Below are positions 1-6,746 of a stretch of 9,801 nt of DNA, piece after piece. Each line of letters starts with the position of its first letter. Position 1 is the stretch's first letter. A program made the translations under genes and the position numbers. The notes below the pieces were generated by a model. It worked only from the letters and a program-made list of their open reading frames with translations. It was not told the DNA's origin and made no database searches. This DNA is from Verrucomicrobiota bacterium (GTDB lineage: Bacteria > Verrucomicrobiota > Verrucomicrobiia > Opitutales > Opitutaceae). Location of the stretch: the NCBI GenBank assembly GCA_030916665.1, contig JAUPWC010000600.1:1-9801 (forward strand). The letters run 5' to 3'.

Positions 1-2825
1 ATTTTTTGCGACGCGAGGGCAGCCCGTGCCTGCGGATATTGTCGGGCCAGATCAAGCACCTCGAGGGTCCGCCCGAAGCGGGGATCGTCCCGCACCTCGT
101 CCCAGAAGGAGGAATAGAGAATTGCGGCCCGCGCCGAGGAGTAGGACCCGTTCCTGGCCAGCAGCTCCAAGGCCTCGTCTTTTCTCCCCAGGCCAATGGC
201 AACGAAGCTGCGCAGGTGGCTGTCCGACGGCAACGTGGCCAGGAAGCGCTCGGCGTAGGCGGTCGCTTCGTCCGCGTAACCGGCCTCGCGCAGCACCTGG
301 ATGGCCTCGGCATCCTGCCACCAGCGCGGCTGGATCGTCACATTGCGTCCGACCAGCCGCGCCGCGGCCACGGCCTCGTCGCGGCGGCCCAGCTTCCAGA
401 GCAGAAATGCGCGCTCGCCGACGGCGGGCGGGAAAAGGTCGGCGCGAAGCGCCAAGGCCCGGTCGTTCAGGCTCAGCGCCTCGGCATAACGACCGGCCAC
501 CGTATAGTAGCTGCAGGCCGTGGTGATCGTGATGAAAGACAACGGGTCGAGGCGCAGCGCCGTGTCGATCTCGCGCAAGCCTTCGCCCAGCCGACCCTCC
601 GCGATCAGGACATGCGACCACCAGTGATGGGCGAACGAGTAGCCCGGATTCAGACGCAACGCGGTCTCAAACTGGCGGGTGGCTTCGGCGAGCTTACCCT
701 GGTTGTAATAGATGGCTCCCAGCGCGGTGTGCGGCTCCGCCAACTGAGGATCGAGTTGGATGGCGCGCTCCGCCGCCGCGATCGCAGGCGCGAAATCCTT
801 TGGCTCCAGGCTGATGCCCGAAAGCAGGTGATACCACCCCCGGATCGACCAGACATCCGCAAGGCCCGCATGGGCCTGGGCGAACTGCGGGTCATGCTCC
901 AGAGCTTGGCGGAAGGCCGCCTCCGCGCGGCGAAAACCGTCCTCGGTGCGCAGAGACCAGAAATACCGTCCCTCCAGCACGAGCCGGTAGGCCTCGGGGT
1001 CGACTTGTTTGGTCGCCCGGGAAGATCCCTCCAACTTGAGCTGCAACTGCTGGGCGATCAGCCCGGCGATCTCGTCCTGCACGGCGAAGATGTCCTTCAG
1101 GTCGCGCGTGAATGTGTCGCTCCAGACGTGGAAGCCGTCGGCCGCCTTGATGAGCTGGGCGGTGATACGCACCTTTTCGCCCTGCTTGCGCACGCTGCCC
1201 TCGACCACGTAGGCCACGCCCAGCTTCTGCGCGATCTCCGGGATCGGCACCTCCTTGCCCTTGAAGTAGAACGCCGACGTGCGCGCCGACACCTTCAGGC
1301 CCGGCACCTTGGCCAGCACGTTGAGCAGTTCCTCGCTGATGCCGTCCGAGAAATACTCCTGCTCCTTGTCGCTGCTCAGGTTGGCGAACGCGAGGACGGC
1401 GACGGACTTGGCGTCGGGGGGAGGCGGCCGACGGGCTTGGGGTTGTTCCGCTGTCGCGCCGCGCCGCATCTCCGCGAGCCAGCCCGACCCGCGCGCCAGG
1501 ATCGCCTGCACGCGCGGGTCTTTCCGTAGCCCGGCCAGGGCGGGATCGTATCTCAGGCTGTTGAAGTCACCCGGCCAGCGGCCGTTGTCGCGCGCAATCA
1601 GGCGGTCGATCCGGGGGAGCGCCTGCTCAACCTCGTCAGTCAGGGCATAATACTCATAGAGCCGCCCCCAGGAAACCGAGTTGGCGACAGGATGAATGAT
1701 TTCCATGACGACGTCATATTCGGCGGCGGCGCCCTCGCGGTCGCCCAGTCGGATAAGCAGTTTCATCTTGTGCAGGTGCAGCATCGGGTTGCCCGGGCTC
1801 TCGGCCAAAAGTCTGTCAACCAGTTCCAACGCCGTCCGCCACTGGATCTTGGCCGCCGCCGTCCGTCCGGCAGCCGCCAGCACCTCGCCGCGAAACAAGG
1901 CCGCCGGAATCATGATCTTCGCCTCCTGCAGCATTTCGCGTTGGGTCCGGGCCAGCGTCGCAAGTGCATTGTCGCAGTCGCCGGAATACAGCCAGACATT
2001 GGTCACGTGGGTAATGAACACATCCTCCAACAGCAGTTTCACCGGCAGGGTCGCGCTGAAGTCGCGGGCCGCCACCAGGTCACCCCAACCATAGGTGAGC
2101 AGCAGCAGCCGCAGCAGATAGGTCAGCCGCACCGGATGGCCGGCCGCCAAGACTGCGTTGAGCAACTGCTCCGCCTCGACATACTCTCCCTTCGCCCAAT
2201 GCTGGTTGGCCAGCAGGCTGTCCGCATAGGCACGACCCAAGGGAGAATGGGCCCGCAGGCGGGCCAGAGCGGCCGGATCGGAATTTTCATCGTCCCCCCA
2301 GTTGACGCCCGCGCCCCACGCCGCCGCACCGGCCAAAGCGCGCAGCACGGTGAGATTGTCCCCGGCCCGGTCCGCCAGCGCGCGGAGCCGCGCGATTGCT
2401 TCGGGCCGGTTGTTGGTTGTCAGCAGGACACCGCACATGGCCAGTTCGGCGTTGATCGAATCCGGGGCGAGCAACCAGGCCTTTTCGGCGTAGGTCCGCA
2501 AATCCGCCCGCCGCTGCGGCGTATCCTCATAGTTTGTCTCGAGATACCGGAAGTTGGCCCACGCCGCCACCGCATAGGCCTCGGCGCTGGCCGGGGCCTT
2601 CGCGATGGCCTGGACGCTGAGCTGTTCCGCCAACTGGACGTTGGCGCGCGTCATCAACGGATCGTCGTCGAGCAGCGCCCGCGCCTTGGCGACGAGTTCG
2701 TCCGCCGGGCTGGCTGCGACGGCGGCCGTGCGGAGGGCCGGGGCGGGATGCCGGTTGAGCCATACGGCAAGGGCGAAGACGGCAAGAACGCCGACGAGGG
2801 CCGGCACCAGCCAGCGGCGGGATTT
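1..2825 (-). CDS. Membrane helix – TPR – TolB-like – TPR region, downstream frame of the frameshifted TIR gene, 3' end outside window
   Basis: A stop-free frame of 941 codons runs from 2825 to the left edge. Numbered as a fusion with the TIR part, it has KSRRWLVPALVGVLAVFALA (169-188) as the start of a membrane helix, then a helical-repeat block (about 200-620) with pieces such as SAEAYAVAAWANFRYLETNY. A Pro-rich linker (RRPPPPDAK) leads to a TolB-like/FlgO-like domain (639-765) with SVAVLAFANLSSDKEQEYFS, SDGISEELLNVLAKVPGLKV, YVVEGSVRKQGEKVRITAQL and HVWSDTFTRDLKDIFAV. A second TPR block (770 onward) has LRLNPGYSFAHHWWSHVLIA and nears its end with FWDEVRDDPRFGRTLEVL. The stop must lie beyond position 1. 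No proper start exists for this frame alone: candidates are a GTG at 2807 inside the helix or an ATG at 2654, whose A is also the last base of the TIR-frame stop (TGATG). I read it as the rest of the TIR gene after a -1 shift. Confidence 0.8.
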
Positions 2826-3328
2826 TTTTCCGGCGGCCCGGCGACCTCGCCGGGCAATTCCAATCTCGGACGGGGTCGCCCGGGCTCCATATCCGAGCCG
2901 CCCAGGAGCTTCTGCACACGTGTCACAAACGCCGGCGTGGCTTCCCCGCCCCGCAGCTTGGTCCATTGCACGGCGAGGAAGGAGTCTGGCACGTCAGCCT
3001 CGCTATCCTTCGTGTCGTCGATGCACACGGGCAGGAGAAAAGCCTTCGATTTCCCGATCAGGTCCGTCCGCCGGTCGGCCAGTTTCCATTCCAACCGAAA
3101 ATACCCTTCCGCCCGCGCCTGGGTGTTCGCCGAGATGATCGGTACAAACAGCGCGCACGAGCCGATCTGCTTCCGGATCTTCTGGTCCCACGCATCCCCG
3201 CCCACCAGCTCTTTCTGATCGAACCAGACCTCGACGCCAGCGGCGCGGAGGGCGTCGCAAATTTTCTTCGCTGCCTCGGCATCTTGCGAGGCGTAGGAAA
3301 GGAAGACCGCTTTGCCGGAGTCGCTCAT
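2654..3328 (-). CDS. TIR-domain protein, upstream frame of a frameshifted gene (224 aa as read)
   Basis: Residues 5-143 form a complete bacterial TIR domain: KAVFLSYASQD, GVEVWFDQKELVGGD, FVPIISANTQ, GYFRLEWKLADRR with Glu80 at the presumed catalytic position, then LLPVCIDDT and PDSFLAVQWT. Such domains typically hydrolyse NAD or make cyclic ADP-ribose-type signals; activity here is inferred. It closely resembles the TIR of the SIR2-TIR protein two intact genes upstream (shared GYFRxEW, LPVCIDDT and GGExxPxFVxRxQ). A Pro/Arg linker (146-168) follows. After the A7 tract this frame gives a 57-residue Pro/Ser/Arg-rich tail that does not look like a natural domain, while the -1 frame encodes a membrane helix. 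The intended product is therefore probably the long fusion continuing in the 1-2825 frame (at least 1,109 residues). The start is fixed by ATGA overlap with the TIR remnant; the nearest GGGGAG is too far upstream, inside a hairpin. Confidence 0.85.
   Translation of the reverse strand: MSDSGKAVFLSYASQDAEAAKKICDALRAAGVEVWFDQKELVGGDAWDQKIRKQIGSCALFVPIISANTQARAEGYFRLEWKLADRRTDLIGKSKAFLLPVCIDDTKDSEADVPDSFLAVQWTKLRGGEATPAFVTRVQKLLGGSDMEPGRPRPRLELPGEVAGPPEKNPAAGWCRPSSAFLPSSPLPYGSTGIPPRPSARPPSQPARRTNSSPRRGRCSTTIR
2800..2830 (-). other. Apparent -1 frameshift site: A7 slip tract plus downstream hairpin
   Basis: In mRNA sense the codons GAA AAA AAT (2830-2822) contain seven consecutive A at 2829-2823. 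Slipping back one base, or adding one A, joins the TIR frame to the membrane/TPR frame. Seven bases after the tract, GCUGGC (2815-2810) can pair with GCCGGC (2805-2800) around the loop UGGU: six pairs including one G-U. That spacing fits known frameshift stimulators, but short hairpins are frequent in DNA this GC-rich. No strong Shine-Dalgarno-like stimulator was seen upstream. The sequence is equally compatible with a one-base deletion or a homopolymer sequencing error. Confidence 0.6.
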
Positions 3329-3501
3329 GTGCGGTGGAGCGCGTTGCTCCCCAACTCGCTTCTTTCACTCGCTCTCGCTTCCAAACCAACGCACTGGGGA
3401 GCAGTGCGTTCCACCCGGGTGCTGCTTGCGCAGATGCGCTGCGCCGCCTCGGAGTCCTGCGAGGCGTAGGAGAGGAAAACGGCTTGGCCGGATTCGCTCA
3501 T
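3325..3501 (-). pseudogene. TIR gene remnant, 58-codon open stub bridging two genes
   Basis: The ATG at 3501 overlaps the NTPase stop (ATGA at 3498-3501). The first 24 codons read as the start of a TIR domain, with SGQAVFLSYASQDSEAAQ closely matching SGKAVFLSYASQDAEAAK of the next gene. The similarity then stops and about 34 codons are made from the REP-like double hairpin. This part stays open and ends at a TGA that overlaps the ATG of the following TIR gene (ATGA at 3325-3328). It lacks strands after the first helix and the catalytic Glu, so no TIR activity is possible. The nucleotide sequences of the two TIR starts differ at many synonymous sites, so this is an older paralogue or a deleted tandem copy and not a fresh duplication. 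It may now act only as a leader that carries ribosomes to the next start. Confidence 0.75.
3334..3414 (-). repeat. REP/BIME-like pair of inverted hairpins
   Basis: The outer arms at 3334-3352 and 3396-3414 (plus strand GTGGAGCGCGTTGCTCCCC and GGGGAGCAGTGCGTTCCAC) are inverted repeats matching at 16 of 19 positions. Each arm also sits in its own hairpin. The right one is a perfect 9-bp stem, AACGCACTG at 3388-3396 and CAGTGCGTT at 3402-3410, with a five-base loop GGGAG. The left one pairs 3339-3346 with 3352-3359 with one mismatch around the loop CTCCC. The loops are complementary, as expected for two REP units in opposite orientation. The spacer holds repeated CTCGCTT and TCGCT words. The element lies inside the TIR remnant, just before the next TIR start. 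It might also stabilise the mRNA or slow ribosomes. No RAYT transposase gene is in the window. Confidence 0.7.
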
Positions 3502-6500
3502 AGCCCGCCGCCGGCACCGAGTGCCCTTTCTTCCGCTGCGATCCAGGCTAGCAATTCACGGGCATCGCGAGTGGCACGCAATTCGTCGCTGACTCCATCC
3601 ATCAACCGCCGGGCTTCCTGCACCGATGGGCGAAGCGCGGCCGTATCCCCCGGGGAGAGCAAGGCCAGCACCATGTAGAAACGGGCGCCACTCATCCGCC
3701 GCAGTTGGTGCTCCTGGAAGCGGGGCAACATTTCCTCGAGCCAGGCACGGGCGGGCGCGATCGTTTGGCGCGCCTCGTCCAGCCGGCCCTGCCGGGCCAG
3801 TGCTTCGGCCAGGTCGACCTGCGCATAGGCCAGATCGTTTCGGTCACTGTCATTGCTCACCCCCCGGCCCTGCTGGACCCGGATGGTCAGGCGGGCCGCG
3901 TCCTCCACCTCCGACCATCGGCTCAGGCGCCGGGCCGACTCCAGGACGAGGTTGTTGCTGAGGTTGGTGAGGCCGTTTAGAAGAGTCCGGGCGAATTCAT
4001 CCTTCACCGCCAGCTGCCCCGCGCGGGCTGTGATCGCCTTGGCCTCGGTAAGGATCTCCTCCTCGGCGCCGGGTTGGGGACTGCGCACGATGAGGTGCAT
4101 GGTCTTCTTCATGTCCGCCCGGATCAGGCGGCCGATGCCTTCCATCCCTTCATCCTGGGTGGAGCGGGCGTAAAGCCGGTCGCATTCGGCCGCCGCCTGC
4201 TCGGCTGCCGCCGGGTTGCCCCGCTCGGCCTCGATCCAGGCGAGACGGGAGGCAATGCCGGCGAAGGTGTTGGCCTGCTGGCTCGACATCGTGACCTTGT
4301 CTTCCAGCACCAGGGTGGAGCGCAAGGCGTCGGCCGCTTCCCGCAACCGGCCCAGAGACATCAGGCGGCTGCCCACCCGGTCGCGGGCCAGGGACAGGTT
4401 GCCCCACGCCAGGCCCGCATGGGGATTCAAGCGGATGAATTGCTCATATTGCGCGGCGCTGTCATTGGAAACCGCCAGCGATTCGCTGATCCGGCCGAGG
4501 TTGTTCAGAGCATTGGCCTCGACCGAGAGGGCGATACCCAGGCCATTGACCGCCGAGATATAGCCCGGATTGATGCCCAAGGCCCGCTGGAAGCCCGCCT
4601 GAGCGGCTTTCGCCAGCCGCAGACCTTCCTCGGTCTGACCCAGATTGGCGGCCAAACCCGACTCGCGAACGGTCAACAAAGCCTCGGTGAAGGCCACATG
4701 GACATCATCCGGCGTTTCCTGCCGCACGGCGTCGATGATCGGGCGGGCCTCGGCAAAAAGGGACCTCCCCTTCTCCTGATTTTCCGGCCCACCCAACCGG
4801 GCGAGGTAGAACCCCTGACCGGTCAAAGCCTGCACAAAATCCCGTCGGAGCGTGAGGGAAGCACCGGGCGCCGCGGCCGCCGCGCGCAGGGACTCCGTCG
4901 ATTTGGCGGCGGCCGCGTTGCTTTCCGCGATCAAATTTTGGTTGGACAGCAGAGACGCCTGGGTGCCGTAAGCCAGAGACAGGCCGGAGGCGGTCTCGGG
5001 GGAACGGTCCCCGGACTGCACCAGCGCCTCGAGCAGCGCGATCGATTCCACGGCGACGGGGGCAGCCTCGTCGGTCCGGTTGAGGGAGTTGAGCGCCGCG
5101 CCGTAGCGGGCCAAAGTCAGGCCCTGGTTGCGCTGGGTCTCCGGGGTGCGCAGGGCCGCCGGCAAATTCCGGTAATACTCGGCCGCGCGAGCGGCGAGAT
5201 CGACGACGATTTCGGCGCGACCGGTGGGCGCAAGCTGGCGGTAGAAATCATCCACGAGATAGCCGACGATCTTTTCGGCCTCGGCGCGCGCGCGCTCGGC
5301 CTGCGCCCGGGTCTCGCTGGCGGCCTGCTCGGCCGCCCGCGCCCGGCGCAGGTTGATGAAGCCAAACACCGCGCTGGCCACCGCCAGGAGCAGCAAGCTG
5401 CTGGCCACGACGGCCACAGTGCGAGCCCGGCGCAACGAGCGACGGGTGGCGGCCTCGCGCTCCTGCTGGACCGCGAGTTGGCGCTGCGATTCCTCGAGTG
5501 CCTCCCGCTCGCGCCGCACCCCGCGGCTGGCCATGATGACACTGCACAAGACATCGTGCGTGATCTCGACCCGGCGCTGGTCGAGGCGGTCCTCGACGCG
5601 GAGCAGGCGCCGGTCCACCAGCTGGGCCAGCGCCTCCGGCGCGGCGCCGGCGGCGGCGAAGCCCTTGCGGACCCGCTCCTCGGCGACGCTCTCGCGGAAG
5701 CCGGAATCGGTGAGCATCTCGTCCTCCACGAACAACCGCACGCCCTCCGGCTGCCCGGCGAGGCTGCGCTCATAGAACTCACCCAGGATGGTGTCGCGCG
5801 AGCCGGCCAGCAGGTCGGCGGAAATCTCGGAGTGGCCGCGGGCCAACCGGGCGTTGTTCAGCTCGCGGCAGATGAGGCTGAGCAGCGAGGGCTCGACCTC
5901 CGCCACGGCGAGGCCGGCGCCGCCGGCCACGAAGCGCACGATCGACTCGGCCACGGCCTCGCTGACCAGCGCCGCCGCGGGCCGCTGGACGGCGGCCAGC
6001 GCCTGCACGCCGGTCATGCGGGCCAGGCGCATGCGGTTCTGCGTGATGGACGGCATCGGGCCCTTCAGGCCCTCGAGATGCGCCAGGTAGTCCTCGCGCA
6101 GGGAGATCAGGATGCGGTAGTCGGCGCGGGCAAAGTCGAAGCGCGCGGCGTCGGCCTCGTCGCGCTCGATCCGGGTCTCGAGGGCGGCGGGCGGGCGGTT
6201 CTCCACCAGGTCCGCCAGGTCGGCGAGGAATTCCTGCGCGCGGCGGCGGCCCGCGTCATCCGTCTGGGCCAGGGTGAAGATCTCCTCGAACTGGTCGAAG
6301 ATCAGGAGCGGCACCAGCGGCCGGCCGGCCGCATCCTGGAGCACGTCGTCGCGATGATGGAGGAACTCCCACAGGGTCTCGCCCGCAACGGCCGTGCCGC
6401 TGCGGGTCCACGTGCCGACGGTGGCGGTCGCGCGCATCACCGCGCGCTTGATCTGCTCGGCCGGCGGCGGAGAGTGCGGGTCGTAGTCCAGCCGCACGTA

Positions 6501-6746
6501 GACGGGACAGTAGCCCTCCGGGCGCAGGCGCGGCACGAGGCCGGCCTGGAGGATGGAAGTCTTGCCGAGGCCGGACTGGCCGAAGAGCACGGTCAGCAGC
6601 TTGCGCTGCACGCGACGGCCGAGCTCGGCCACCTCCTCCTCGCGGCCGTAGAAATAGCCCTTGGTCTCCTCGGTGAAGGAGACGAGGCCCAGCCAGGGAT
6701 TCTGCGCATCGACCGACGCGACGGGTGAGGATGAGATGGATTTCAT
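3498..6746 (-). CDS. nSTAND-type P-loop NTPase with one membrane helix and C-terminal helical repeats, 1082 aa
   Basis: This is a STAND-class signal-transduction ATPase. The opening NPWLGLVSFTEETKGYFYGR (16-35) is the typical lead into the nSTAND1 domain. The Walker A motif is GQSGLGKTS (56-64), Walker B is LLIFDQFEEIF (147-157), and a sensor-like strand with arginine is ILISLREDYLAHL (212-224). A winged-helix-type end carries RRVEITHDVL (391-400). A charged coiled-coil stretch (410-440), a hydrophobic helix (about 443-465) and a second coiled coil (466-490) follow. Residues 500-1082 are Ala/Leu-rich TPR-like repeats, such as INPGYISAVNGLGIALSVEA. Family knowledge says ligand binding to the repeats drives ATP-dependent oligomerisation that activates effectors. 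This protein has no N-terminal effector, so partners are probably the TIR proteins on either side in the operon. The start is set by ATGA overlap with the SIR2-TIR gene, and the stop forms another ATGA with the TIR remnant. The actual ligand is unknown. Confidence 0.92.
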   Translation of the reverse strand: MKSISSSPVASVDAQNPWLGLVSFTEETKGYFYGREEEVAELGRRVQRKLLTVLFGQSGLGKTSILQAGLVPRLRPEGYCPVYVRLDYDPHSPPPAEQIKRAVMRATATVGTWTRSGTAVAGETLWEFLHHRDDVLQDAAGRPLVPLLIFDQFEEIFTLAQTDDAGRRRAQEFLADLADLVENRPPAALETRIERDEADAARFDFARADYRILISLREDYLAHLEGLKGPMPSITQNRMRLARMTGVQALAAVQRPAAALVSEAVAESIVRFVAGGAGLAVAEVEPSLLSLICRELNNARLARGHSEISADLLAGSRDTILGEFYERSLAGQPEGVRLFVEDEMLTDSGFRESVAEERVRKGFAAAGAAPEALAQLVDRRLLRVEDRLDQRRVEITHDVLCSVIMASRGVRREREALEESQRQLAVQQEREAATRRSLRRARTVAVVASSLLLLAVASAVFGFINLRRARAAEQAASETRAQAERARAEAEKIVGYLVDDFYRQLAPTGRAEIVVDLAARAAEYYRNLPAALRTPETQRNQGLTLARYGAALNSLNRTDEAAPVAVESIALLEALVQSGDRSPETASGLSLAYGTQASLLSNQNLIAESNAAAAKSTESLRAAAAAPGASLTLRRDFVQALTGQGFYLARLGGPENQEKGRSLFAEARPIIDAVRQETPDDVHVAFTEALLTVRESGLAANLGQTEEGLRLAKAAQAGFQRALGINPGYISAVNGLGIALSVEANALNNLGRISESLAVSNDSAAQYEQFIRLNPHAGLAWGNLSLARDRVGSRLMSLGRLREAADALRSTLVLEDKVTMSSQQANTFAGIASRLAWIEAERGNPAAAEQAAAECDRLYARSTQDEGMEGIGRLIRADMKKTMHLIVRSPQPGAEEEILTEAKAITARAGQLAVKDEFARTLLNGLTNLSNNLVLESARRLSRWSEVEDAARLTIRVQQGRGVSNDSDRNDLAYAQVDLAEALARQGRLDEARQTIAPARAWLEEMLPRFQEHQLRRMSGARFYMVLALLSPGDTAALRPSVQEARRLMDGVSDELRATRDARELLAWIAAEERALGAGGGL

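Noticed and set aside
52..621. 189-codon minus-strand ORF with ATG
   Set aside because: It is out of frame with the motif-bearing TPR frame covering the same bases, and its translation is Arg/Gly/Ala-rich.
6..1529. 507-codon plus-strand open frame
   Set aside because: It is codon-aligned antisense to the TolB-like/TPR region, which carries clear family motifs on the minus strand.
2527..2919. 130-codon minus-strand ORF near the frameshift
   Set aside because: This third frame carries neither the TIR nor the membrane helix/TPR sequence, so it does not bridge the two halves.
1692..3218. 508-codon plus-strand open frame
   Set aside because: It is antisense to the TPR block and part of the TIR domain and shows no recognisable motif.
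4074..6728. 884-codon open frame on the plus strand
   Set aside because: It is codon-aligned antisense to the STAND ATPase. GC-rich codon bias removes stops on the opposite strand, and the product is low-complexity with no domain.
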